Source: an uncultured bacterium
GTDB taxonomy: Bacteria; Bacillota_I; Bacilli_A; RF39; UBA660
NCBI GenBank assembly: GCA_905215145.1
Contig: CAJMOW010000069.1
Span: forward strand, 1-7,052
Direction: 5' to 3'
DNA: 7,052 bases
The position numbers and the translations under genes are program-made. Within the stretch, counting starts at the first letter, position 1. Each line of letters begins with the position of its first letter. Below are positions 1 through 5,929 of the stretch, piece after piece. Below the pieces are notes generated by a model. It was given only the letters and a program-made list of their open reading frames with translations, was not told the origin of the DNA and made no database searches.

Positions 1-8
1 TGTCTCAT
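1..8 (-). CDS. Start of a further gene, cut by the left window edge
   Basis: On the minus strand an ATG at 8-6 is preceded by GGTGAT at 17-12 with a 3-base spacer. This is the same arrangement seen before spoIIQ and before the DUF421 gene. Only Met-Arg and part of a third codon are visible, so the product cannot be identified. It would begin 31 bases after the DUF421 stop with no terminator between, so cotranscription with the DUF421 gene is likely. DUF421 genes are often followed by a small membrane protein gene such as DUF4363 in related bacteria. That is background knowledge, not something seen here. Confidence 0.4.
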
Positions 9-39
9 AGTATCACCAAATATATTTTAACACATTTTA

Positions 40-756
40 TCATTCAAGAATATCTTTTGTTTGTTCATTTACATTTTTTTCGTAAACTGTTAATTTTTCA
101 TTTATATCTAATGTTGCAAGTAAAATATTTGATGTATTTTTATAACCTTTAATTTTAAGTTCTTTTTGTAACCATTCTTTATTCTTATTAAAATTATTTA
201 AATTTTTAATCATAATTTTAGTATCTATTATTACATTTGCGCATAATCCTTGTTTCTGCACCGGTAAATTCATATCTTGTATAGTAACATTTTGATTTTC
301 TTTCTTTGGCATTATACTAACAATTCCATTAACTTCTAATATTGCATAATCAATTTGACTTAAGTCAAAATATCCGTTCATTCTACATTGTTCTAATAAA
401 TCGTTTATATCAAATTTTACTTTTTTTAAGTTTTTTTCTACTATTTTTCCTTTATCAATTAATATAGTTGGGATACCCATAAAAAATCTTCTAAGTGTTA
501 TACTTTTCATTGTCAAAACAGAAACTAAATATGCAATTAAACCAAATATTAACATTGCAAGTATGCCATTTTCAAATTGTGTATCAAGTGATGTTGTGAT
601 TTCAGCTGCAAAATTTCCTATTGAAATACCAATTACATAATCAAATACTGAAAGTTGTGATACTTGCTTTTTACCTAATAATTTTGTTATTACAAAAAGA
701 ACTATTAATGATATTATCGATCTGATTGCTACATCATCTAATTGTTTTATGTCCAT
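40..756 (-). CDS. DUF421 (YetF-type) membrane protein
   Basis: A 238-residue integral membrane protein of the DUF421/YetF family, of unknown biochemical role. Three hydrophobic segments lie near residues 9-26, 38-56 and 62-82. The family signature is clear: a GKKQVSQLSVFDYVIGISIG stretch at residues 28-47, then GIPTILIDKGKI at 94-105 and a soluble domain with DINDLLEQCRMNGYFDLSQI at 116-135 followed by YAILEVNG. I chose the ATG at 756-754 because it has GGTGAT three bases upstream. The in-frame ATG at 780-778 would add 8 residues but has no Shine-Dalgarno. The gene follows the mbl terminator, so it probably has its own promoter. Some DUF421 proteins of Bacillus are spore inner-membrane proteins affecting resistance and germination. 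Its place beside spore genes fits that but does not prove it. The family call is firm; the function is unknown. Confidence 0.9.
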   Translation of the reverse strand: MDIKQLDDVAIRSIISLIVLFVITKLLGKKQVSQLSVFDYVIGISIGNFAAEITTSLDTQFENGILAMLIFGLIAYLVSVLTMKSITLRRFFMGIPTILIDKGKIVEKNLKKVKFDINDLLEQCRMNGYFDLSQIDYAILEVNGIVSIMPKKENQNVTIQDMNLPVQKQGLCANVIIDTKIMIKNLNNFNKNKEWLQKELKIKGYKNTSNILLATLDINEKLTVYEKNVNEQTKDILE

Positions 757-765
757 GTTATCACC
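754..765 (-). promoter_or_regulatory. Ribosome binding site deciding the DUF421 start
   Basis: GGTGAT at 765-760 is followed by AAC and ATG at 756-754. It complements the 3' end of 16S rRNA (the GGTGAT part of the extended GGAGGTGATC signal) at the right distance. The longer reading frame from 780 is preceded by GCCCTAAAA, which offers no such pairing. Confidence 0.6.
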
Positions 766-807
766 AATATTATTATTCATTTTTAGGGCTTTTTTATACT
801 AAAACTT

Positions 808-842
808 AAAAAAAATCTTTATTTTTCTATTAAATAAAGATT
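808..842 (-). terminator. Rho-independent terminator of mbl
   Basis: On the minus strand there is a perfect 11-bp stem (arms 842-832 and 824-814, AATCTTTATTT with AAATAAAGATT) and a 7-base loop. A run of six T at 813-808 follows. The stem is AT-rich but long. Its 3' arm contains the mbl stop codon at 821-819, so mbl translation runs into the hairpin. It probably ends the spoIIID-mbl transcript before the DUF421 gene. Confidence 0.75.
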
Positions 843-1805
843 ATTTAAAAGTACACCTGTTCCCTCTGCTACACATGTAAGTGGACTTTCTGCAATGTAT
901 ACTGGAACATCTAATTCTTTTTGTAATAATTCATCTAATCCATTTATTAAGGCTCCTCCACCAGTTAATACAATTCCTTTATTAATTATATCTGCAGATA
1001 ATTCTGGGGGAGTTTCTTCAAGAACTTTTTTAGTAGTTTCTACTATAATATTTACGCTTTCTTTTAAAGCTTCTTCTATTTCTGGAGCTGTTATGGTTAT
1101 AGTGCTTGGAAGTCCTGTTGTTAAATTTCTACCTCTAACTTCCATTTTGTTGTTTTTATCACCTTTGTAAACTGTACCTATAGTTAATTTAATATCTTCT
1201 GCTGTCCTATCACCTATTAAAAGCTTATATTTTTCTTTAATATATTTAATTATGTCACTATCAAATGTGTTACCTGCTATTTTAATTGATGAACTAGTAA
1301 CTATTCCACCTAGTGATAAAACAGCAATATCAGTAGTTCCACCACCTATATCTATTACCATACTACCACTTGGAGCTGATATATTTAGGCCGGCTCCTGT
1401 AGCTGCTACTTTAGGTTCTTCCTCAATATATACTCTTTTTGCTCCTGTTCTTTCAGCTGCCTCTTTTATCGCATTTTTTTCTACTTGAGTTATATTTGAT
1501 GGACAACAAATTAATATTCTAGGTTTTGTAAATAATGTTTTACCATTTACTTTTTTTAAAAAATAATCAAGCATAACTTCTGTGATTTCAAAATCTGCTA
1601 TTACGCCATCTTTCATTGGTCTTATGGCTTGTACACTTCCTGGTGTTCTTCCAAGCATTTCTCTAGCTTCTACTCCTACTAAAGGTTTTTTTGTTTCTGA
1701 ATCTATTGCAACAACACTTGGTTCATTTAATACTATGCCTTGTCCTTTTACGAAAATTAATACATTTGCTGTACCTAAATCTATTCCTATATCTTTTGTG
1801 AACAT
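819..1805 (-). CDS. mbl: MreB-family cell-shape protein, Mbl type
   Basis: A 328-residue bacterial actin homologue that polymerises under the membrane and steers lateral wall synthesis. The length matches Mbl (about 333 residues). The N-terminus reads MFTKDIGIDLGTANVL, with phosphate-1 loop GIDLGTAN at residues 7-14. Other nucleotide-site and family motifs are IRPMKDGVIADFE, RILICCPSNIT, VYIEEEPKVAATGAG, the phosphate-2 loop DIGGGTTDIAVLS and GIVLTGGGALINGLD. The chain is full length. I call it Mbl rather than MreB or MreBH because of close overall resemblance to Bacillus Mbl and because it follows spoIIID, as mbl does in Bacilli. A strong Shine-Dalgarno AAAGGAGG (1818-1811) overlaps the spoIIID stop, so the two genes share a transcript and mbl translation is likely coupled. 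A vegetative need for Mbl would require read-through or a promoter further upstream; I see none inside spoIIID. Confidence 0.95.
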   Translation of the reverse strand: MFTKDIGIDLGTANVLIFVKGQGIVLNEPSVVAIDSETKKPLVGVEAREMLGRTPGSVQAIRPMKDGVIADFEITEVMLDYFLKKVNGKTLFTKPRILICCPSNITQVEKNAIKEAAERTGAKRVYIEEEPKVAATGAGLNISAPSGSMVIDIGGGTTDIAVLSLGGIVTSSSIKIAGNTFDSDIIKYIKEKYKLLIGDRTAEDIKLTIGTVYKGDKNNKMEVRGRNLTTGLPSTITITAPEIEEALKESVNIIVETTKKVLEETPPELSADIINKGIVLTGGGALINGLDELLQKELDVPVYIAESPLTCVAEGTGVLLNNLYLIEK

Positions 1806-1816
1806 TATTTCCTCCT

Positions 1817-2068
1817 TTACTGTAATATGTTTAAGTATTTTTTTCTGGTTGATTCTCCACCTCTAATATGTCGTATATCTATATGATATTTTAAAATGTC
1901 TTCTACATTTTTGTATTTTTCTTTGTCTATTTTTAATAGTCTTTCATGTAAATCTTTATGTACTGTACTTTTTGATACTTTAAATAAACTGGCTATTTCT
2001 CTAACAGTCTTTCCTGTTTGTATAATATAGTTTGCTTCTTCTAATACTCTTTTATTAATATAATTCAC
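1817..2068 (-). CDS. spoIIID: Sporulation transcription factor SpoIIID
   Basis: An 83-residue mother-cell DNA-binding regulator. In Bacillus it is made under sigma-E and both activates and represses many sigma-E genes, preparing the switch to sigma-K. The sequence is strongly conserved. The helix-turn-helix lies at about residues 21-42 (KTVREIASLFKVSKSTVHKD), and the C-terminal basic segment has YHIDIRHIRGGESTRKKY at 61-78, the second DNA-contacting part in the known family. Bacillus SpoIIID is about 93 residues, so only the tail is slightly short. The start is GTG (2068-2066) with AGAGGTG at 2080-2074, five bases upstream. The gene follows the spoIIQ terminator, so it needs its own promoter, and a candidate sits at 2115-2088. 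The stop TAA is part of the mbl Shine-Dalgarno region. Confidence 0.96.
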   Translation of the reverse strand: MNYINKRVLEEANYIIQTGKTVREIASLFKVSKSTVHKDLHERLLKIDKEKYKNVEDILKYHIDIRHIRGGESTRKKYLNILQ

Positions 2069-2087
2069 TATAACACCTCTTTAGTAA

Positions 2088-2115
2088 ATTATATTTTTAA
2101 CTGATATTTTTATTC
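2088..2115 (-). promoter_or_regulatory. Candidate spoIIID promoter (sigma-E-like)
   Basis: On the minus strand GAATAAA (2115-2109) and AATATAAT (2095-2088) are 13 bases apart. They resemble the sigma-E boxes KMATATT and CATACAAT (5 of 7 and 6 of 8 positions). The position suits a start just before the ribosome binding site. In DNA this AT-rich such matches come easily, and the TATAAT core would also do for sigma-A. The regulation is inferred from Bacillus. Confidence 0.35.
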
Positions 2116-2137
2116 AAAAAAGAGCTTATGCCCTTCT
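2116..2137 (-). terminator. Rho-independent terminator of spoIIQ
   Basis: On the minus strand there is an 8-bp stem (2137-2130 with 2125-2118, AGAAGGGC against GCTCTTTT, two G-T pairs) and an ATAA loop. A short T-run to 2116 follows. The 5' arm overlaps the last two bases of the spoIIQ stop codon (2138-2136). It separates spoIIQ from spoIIID. Confidence 0.65.
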
Positions 2138-2774
2138 ATATTTCATTTGTTTTTTTACCAATGTAATTTAGTGGATTTACAGTTTTGTTATTTATGCTTA
2201 TTTCAAAATATAAATGATTCCCAGAATCTTTATCTATATTTGAATTGCCACTTTTACCAATAACTTGACCTTGTGTTACTTGGTCGTTTTCTTTTACTGA
2301 TACTTCACCTAAACTTTGATATATACTAACTATATTGTTTTCATGTTTAATTTCTATTACATTTCCTAAAATTTCATCTTGATGTACGGATGTTACTGTG
2401 CCACTTAGAATTGCTACTACATCAAATGTATCTTTTCCTTTGTAAGTTATTCCTGTGCTTGGTATATATGTTCCTTCATAATATATTATTGAATTTTTTT
2501 GTTCGTTTTCATCGCTAGCATAATCATAATATTTTTTTGTTATTGAAACACTTTCATCAATATAAGGATTCGCTATTTGTTCTATATTATTATTTGTTGT
2601 TGTATCGCTAACAACTGGAACTGTGTCTTCAAATATAGTTTTATTTACATATTCTGTAGTGTCTGGTTTTTTGTATAAAGACTTTTGTATTAAAAATATA
2701 CTTGAAATTATTAATATAAATCCTATTGCATAAATAGTATATACTACTGGTTTTTTTAATCTTCTATATGTCAT
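2136..2774 (-). CDS. spoIIQ: Stage II sporulation protein SpoIIQ, degenerate M23 domain
   Basis: A 212-residue bitopic forespore membrane protein. In known systems SpoIIQ crosses the intermembrane space to bind SpoIIIAH, aids engulfment and forms part of the feeding channel. A short basic N-terminus precedes one membrane segment (about residues 10-30). A polar linker rich in Thr and Asn (about 37-95) and an M23/LytM fold (about 98-205) follow. All zinc-binding positions are lost: Ser106 and Thr110 replace the His and Asp of HxGxD, Tyr189 replaces the second His of HLH (it reads NHLYF), and the YxHL position reads YQSL (152-155). It therefore should not be a peptidase, as in Bacillus SpoIIQ and unlike the clostridial form with an intact site. 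It is shorter than the Bacillus protein (about 283), mostly outside the fold. The start has GAGGTGAT upstream. Context between spoIID and spoIIID supports the name. Confidence 0.9.
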   Translation of the reverse strand: MTYRRLKKPVVYTIYAIGFILIISSIFLIQKSLYKKPDTTEYVNKTIFEDTVPVVSDTTTNNNIEQIANPYIDESVSITKKYYDYASDENEQKNSIIYYEGTYIPSTGITYKGKDTFDVVAILSGTVTSVHQDEILGNVIEIKHENNIVSIYQSLGEVSVKENDQVTQGQVIGKSGNSNIDKDSGNHLYFEISINNKTVNPLNYIGKKTNEI

Positions 2775-2792
2775 ATTATCACCTCATTTAAG

Positions 2793-2820
2793 AGTTTTGA
2801 CAATATTTAATATTTTATAC
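2793..2820 (-). promoter_or_regulatory. Candidate sigma-F-type promoter of spoIIQ
   Basis: On the minus strand GTATA (2820-2816) is followed after 14 bases by GTCAAAACT (2801-2793). The forespore sigma-F boxes in Bacillus are GYWTA and GGNNANANT, about 15-16 bases apart. The first box matches fully and the second matches four of five fixed positions. The predicted start would lie about 13 bases before the ATG. spoIIQ is a classic sigma-F gene, which supports the reading. The spacing is a little short. Confidence 0.45.
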
Positions 2821-2826
2821 AATTTT

Positions 2827-3738
2827 TTAAATTTTTTTTATTTTAGTTCCTTGGTAATAATGATATAAAATTTGATCATATGTATATCCTGCTCTTGACA
2901 TTCCTTCTGCTCCATACTGACTCATTCCAACTCCATGACCATATCCTCTAGCAACCACTTTTATTGAATCATTATTTTGGGTTATAGTATAATAATTTGA
3001 TTTTAGTCCCAATTTATTACATAACTCCCAGCCTGTAAATGTTTTATCATTTATTTTAATTTTTTTTATTCTACCTGTATTTGTTTTTGAAATTATTTCT
3101 ACTGTTACCTTATCTTTATATTCTAATCCTAATAAATCATAAAATTTTTTTAAAGTGAAATAATATTCTTTATCATAAAGTGGAGATACAGAATCCCATG
3201 TAGAACTAACACTTCTTAAATAAGGAATTTCATTTGGAAATATATCTTCACTATTTTCGGTTACCCCAATACTTGTAGAAAAAAACAAGGCATCTATTAT
3301 TTTTCCATTATATACTAAATATTCAGAATTTGTTTCTATCACTGCTTGTTTTACTTTATTTGAAAGTTCAGTATATCTATTTCCCCAATTTTGTTTTTGT
3401 TGGTTTTCATCTAAATATACCTGATTTTGTACTGTATCTATTACATCATATTCATTTTTTTTATTTGTTGAAAGTCGTTTCATTACATAAGTACGAGCAG
3501 CTACTGCTTGGGCTTTTAATGCTTCTAATGAAAACTCTGCTGGCATTTCACCTGCAAGCACACCTGATACATATTCTTCTAATGGAATTTCATCTATTTT
3601 TCCAGTTGCGTTTCTTTTTACTCTTACTTTCATATTGGCGGTATAATTAAATTTTATTTCATCATCATATATAAATAATGAAATAACTATGTATGGTATT
3701 ATTATTATTAACAGAATTACATATATTATTTTTTTCAT
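2827..3738 (-). CDS. spoIID: Stage II sporulation protein D, lytic transglycosylase
   Basis: A 303-residue mother-cell membrane-anchored enzyme. In Bacillus SpoIID cleaves the glycan strands left after the amidase SpoIIP removes stem peptides, driving engulfment. One hydrophobic anchor lies near residues 2-23. The SpoIID domain begins with EEYVSGVLAGEMPAEF, whose Glu64 in GEMP matches the catalytic Glu of the family, then LKAQAVAARTYV. It ends with ARGYGHGVGMSQYGAEGM (263-280) and a C-terminal YDQILYHYYQGT. The usual HSTSGG-type stretch reads FFSTSIG at 152-158, so the His is Phe; the Cys ligands of the zinc site described in C. difficile SpoIID are absent too. I prefer ATG at 3738 (MKK...) because AGTGAT lies four bases upstream. 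An ATG at 3744 and a GTG at 3747 are alternatives adding 2 or 3 residues. It follows the DUF1146 terminator, so it should have its own promoter, sigma-E in known systems. Confidence 0.95.
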   Translation of the reverse strand: MKKIIYVILLIIIIPYIVISLFIYDDEIKFNYTANMKVRVKRNATGKIDEIPLEEYVSGVLAGEMPAEFSLEALKAQAVAARTYVMKRLSTNKKNEYDVIDTVQNQVYLDENQQKQNWGNRYTELSNKVKQAVIETNSEYLVYNGKIIDALFFSTSIGVTENSEDIFPNEIPYLRSVSSTWDSVSPLYDKEYYFTLKKFYDLLGLEYKDKVTVEIISKTNTGRIKKIKINDKTFTGWELCNKLGLKSNYYTITQNNDSIKVVARGYGHGVGMSQYGAEGMSRAGYTYDQILYHYYQGTKIKKI

Positions 3739-3755
3739 ATTCATCACTATTGTTT

Positions 3756-3788
3756 ATTATAGTTTTAAATAATAGAGTTTTTTGTCAA
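3756..3788 (-). promoter_or_regulatory. Candidate promoter region of spoIID
   Basis: The minus strand carries a perfect TTGACA (3788-3783), right at the end of the preceding T-run, and a perfect TATAAT (3761-3756). The gap is 21 bases, too long for a normal sigma-A promoter. No convincing sigma-E pair was found, although ACTATAAT resembles its -10 box at 5 of 8 positions. A start near 3749 would leave a leader of about 11 bases before the preferred ATG. Confidence 0.3.
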
Positions 3789-3811
3789 AAAAAATCACAT
3801 TTCTGTGATTT
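3787..3811 (-). terminator. Rho-independent terminator after the DUF1146 gene
   Basis: On the minus strand there is a perfect 8-bp stem AAATCACA (3811-3804) with TGTGATTT (3799-3792), closed by a GAAA tetraloop. The T-run continues to 3787. The first arm overlaps the TAA stop (3812-3810) of the DUF1146 gene. It ends the M23-rpiB-DUF1146 transcript and insulates spoIID. Confidence 0.8.
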
Positions 3812-4004
3812 ATAATATTTTTGTATTAACAAAGAAGTCATAAAAGAAATTTGTTGTAGTATATGATAAGAAAATTGCTATTAAAAAATATAAAATTCTT
3901 GATTGATAATATCTATTTTTTTTAAATATACCATTAATATTTATACTATCTAATGCCCAAATAGATATTAAAAGTGAAAAAAGATAAAATATTCCTTTTA
4001 TCAT
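3810..4004 (-). CDS. DUF1146 (YwzB-like) small membrane protein
   Basis: A 64-residue protein with two hydrophobic segments (about residues 3-20 and 35-57) joined by a basic loop. The loop and second helix, KKNRYYQSRILYFLIAI at 28-44 and NFFYDFF at 52-58, resemble the DUF1146/YwzB family in its conserved Asn, Gln, Arg and Asp spacing. The function of the family is unknown. In Bacillus ywzB lies between the ATP synthase genes and murAA-spoIID, so finding it just upstream of spoIID agrees with the call. The start codon overlaps the stop of the rpiB-type gene as ATGA, and GAGGA lies four bases before the ATG, so translation is probably coupled. The family was assigned from memory of the pattern and is less certain than the gene itself. 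Confidence 0.75.
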   Translation of the reverse strand: MIKGIFYLFSLLISIWALDSININGIFKKNRYYQSRILYFLIAIFLSYTTTNFFYDFFVNTKIL

Positions 4005-4441
4005 TTTTCCTCATAATTCGTTATCATATTAATTCTTCTTAAATGTCTTTCTTCATTTGTGAATTTTGTTTCTAAAAAAGTATCTATTATTTCTTTTTGT
4101 TCATCAAATTGTTTTTCATAGCTAATGGAAATTACATTGCAATTATTATCAATTTTGCAAAGTTTTGCTTCTTCAACATTGTCTACTTTTCCACATCTTA
4201 TACCTTTTACCTTATTGCAGGCTATGCTCATACCTATACCCGTTCTACAAATTAATATTCCTAGATCTATGTCTTTATTTATAATTGCTTCTCCTACTGA
4301 AAAAGCATATATAGGATAATCAGTAGATTCTTCTGTTTGACTTCCTAAATCTTTTACTGTATATTTTTTTGATTCTAAATATTCTTTTAATTTTAATTTT
4401 AATTTATACCCTCTATGATCGTTTCCTATTCCTATTACCAT
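4001..4441 (-). CDS. rpiB: RpiB/LacA/LacB-family sugar-phosphate isomerase, divergent
   Basis: A 146-residue cytoplasmic protein of the ribose-5-phosphate isomerase B family, which interconverts ribose 5-phosphate and ribulose 5-phosphate in the pentose phosphate pathway; LacAB relatives act on galactose 6-phosphate. Length is normal. Conserved parts are DHRGY at residues 8-12, DYPIYA at 41-46, the active-site Cys65 in GILICRTGIGMSIACNKVKG, and the phosphate-binding Arg132, His133 and Arg136 in ERHLRRI. Two changes stand out. The loop that usually reads CGTGIG or CGSGIG has Arg66 after the Cys. The His of the usual SRxHND segment (His99 in E. coli), linked to ring opening, aligns with Asp98 (CKIDNN). 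Activity or substrate may differ. AGGAG lies upstream and overlaps the stop of the M23 gene 8 bases before. The gene sits in an operon with a wall peptidase, an unusual partner. The family is certain; the rpiB activity is not. Confidence 0.85.
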   Translation of the reverse strand: MVIGIGNDHRGYKLKLKLKEYLESKKYTVKDLGSQTEESTDYPIYAFSVGEAIINKDIDLGILICRTGIGMSIACNKVKGIRCGKVDNVEEAKLCKIDNNCNVISISYEKQFDEQKEIIDTFLETKFTNEERHLRRINMITNYEEK

Positions 4442-4449
4442 ATTTTCTC

Positions 4450-5910
4450 CTATCTAAATAATGTCCATGGATTTACTCTTGTTGCTCCAGAACTGAATGG
4501 GGCACCTCCATACCACACAGCAAAATGTAAATGTGGGCCTGTTGCCATTCCTGTCATTCCAACATATCCTATTACTTGACCTCTTTCAACAGTTTGGCCT
4601 ACTTTTAAACCAGAAGCATAAGAACTCATATGATTATATTGTGTGTAATATCCATTATTATGATTAATTACTACATGTATACCATTGACACTATCTCTAG
4701 CTACTTTTATTACGGTACCATTATTTGTAGCATAAATTTTTGATCCATATTTACCTGCAATATCAAGTGCACCATGTAATTCACGTTGACCAGTTATTGG
4801 ATTAATTCTATAAGTATAATTTGAACTTATATAATAACTATCAATAGGCCATAACCAGTTACTAAGTGAACCAACTGACGGTAATACCCTAGAACCTTTT
4901 ACAATGATTTTATCTGTAGCAGGTTGTAATACTTCTTTAGATATTTGTTGTACATATACTATAGTACCATTTACTAATTTTTCATTTTGTTTTGTTCGTG
5001 AAATTCCATTTTTTCCAACTTGTGTTACCGTTTCATAACCTGCTACCATAGTTGGATCTATTTTTTCCACAGTTTTATATAATTCCTCTATATCTGTCGT
5101 TGTTTCTTGTGATACAGTTACATTTAGCTTTGGATTTGTTATGCCAATTACCACTTCTTCTCCTGCAGAAAGAATATTTGTTTCTTTTTTATATTTAGGA
5201 TTTGACATTAAAAATTCTTCTACACTAATTTTGTACTCATAGGCAACTTCTTCTATAGTATCGCCTACTTTAACAACATGGGTTTTACTTTGTTGATTTT
5301 CACCAAATAACAAATATTTGCTCAATTGTGCGCTATCAGTATATATTTTTTCTGTTGAAGGAATATTCATTTCTTTAATTGTTATGTTATTATCAATATA
5401 TATATCCGTTATATATTGACCTGTTTCCTTTATTTGTTCTTGAGTATTATTTTTATACGCTTCATATTTTTCAGTTCCCACGTATGCTTTTATAACCATT
5501 TCTACCGCATTCGTGAAAATATCTTTTGATAAAACATATATTTTTTCAGTGTTTTTTCCATTTTGAATTGTTATTTGATATCCTCTTAATGTGAAATCAC
5601 TTTTTTCCTTTATTTTTTCATATATTGATTTTATATCTTCTATGTTATTATTATAACTTATTTCTTTTTTTATTTCTAAACCATTTGGAATAAAAACTTC
5701 ATTTACTAAATACTTTTCTTTTATTTCTTTTTGTTCTTCATTTATGTATTTTTCTAATTGATCTTTTGATTCAATTTTACCTAACAATTCACCATTTAAA
5801 TAAACTTTGTAGTACGTGTTTGGTTCAACATTTTTTTCATATGATAAACTTAAAAAAGCAGTTGCTGCAATCACTATTACAATTAAAAACATCAGTAAAA
5901 CTTTTTTCAT
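4450..5910 (-). CDS. Membrane-anchored LysM-G5-M23 peptidase
   Basis: A 486-residue extracytoplasmic wall hydrolase. The M23 family cuts peptide cross-links in peptidoglycan with a single zinc. A signal anchor spans residues 2-23. Residues 30-205 form a region I cannot assign to a named domain, beginning with YYKVYLNGELLGKI. A LysM-like wall-binding motif follows at about 210-256 (THVVKVGDTIEEVAYEYKIS). A G5-like beta domain lies at about 262-340 (MVAGYETVTQVGKNG) and the M23 domain at about 355-482. The zinc site is intact: His379 and Asp383 (LHGALD), His462 (GPHLHF), plus His427 (YNHM) and His460. Active enzyme is therefore expected. A strong Shine-Dalgarno AAGGAGGT (5922-5915) sets the start. 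It leads a tight cluster with rpiB and DUF1146 and follows another M23 gene across a hairpin. Its place before spoIID allows a role in engulfment or general wall turnover; neither is shown. Confidence 0.93.
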   Translation of the reverse strand: MKKVLLMFLIVIVIAATAFLSLSYEKNVEPNTYYKVYLNGELLGKIESKDQLEKYINEEQKEIKEKYLVNEVFIPNGLEIKKEISYNNNIEDIKSIYEKIKEKSDFTLRGYQITIQNGKNTEKIYVLSKDIFTNAVEMVIKAYVGTEKYEAYKNNTQEQIKETGQYITDIYIDNNITIKEMNIPSTEKIYTDSAQLSKYLLFGENQQSKTHVVKVGDTIEEVAYEYKISVEEFLMSNPKYKKETNILSAGEEVVIGITNPKLNVTVSQETTTDIEELYKTVEKIDPTMVAGYETVTQVGKNGISRTKQNEKLVNGTIVYVQQISKEVLQPATDKIIVKGSRVLPSVGSLSNWLWPIDSYYISSNYTYRINPITGQRELHGALDIAGKYGSKIYATNNGTVIKVARDSVNGIHVVINHNNGYYTQYNHMSSYASGLKVGQTVERGQVIGYVGMTGMATGPHLHFAVWYGGAPFSSGATRVNPWTLFR

Positions 5911-5929
5911 ATGAACCTCCTTATATATT

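Noticed and set aside
757..780. Longer DUF421 start at ATG 780-778
   Set aside because: No Shine-Dalgarno precedes it, while the ATG at 756 has GGTGAT at ideal spacing. The extra residues are polar and Asn-rich, unlike family N-termini.
795..799. GTATA on the minus strand upstream of the DUF421 gene as a sigma-F -35 box
   Set aside because: No acceptable -10 box of the GGNNANANT type lies 14-17 bases downstream, so the match is probably chance in AT-rich DNA.
895..1866. Three plus-strand open frames (895-1170, 1252-1488, 1582-1866) opposite mbl
   Set aside because: They are antisense to a fully conserved mbl gene, have low-complexity Ser/Thr/Pro-rich translations with no known motif, and lack ribosome binding sites. 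They are by-products of the codon use of mbl.
2802..2814. AATATT repeat with one-base centre upstream of spoIIQ as an operator
   Set aside because: It is made only of A and T, and such repeats are frequent in this base composition. It lies within the spacer of the candidate promoter and no regulator site is recognisable.
3330..3650. Plus-strand frame of 106 codons opposite spoIID
   Set aside because: The translation is Leu/Phe/His-rich, as expected from the complement of an AT-rich gene. It lies wholly inside conserved spoIID coding sequence.
4125..4319. Plus-strand frame of 64 codons opposite the rpiB-type gene
   Set aside because: It is antisense to a conserved enzyme core, with no start signal and no recognisable domain.
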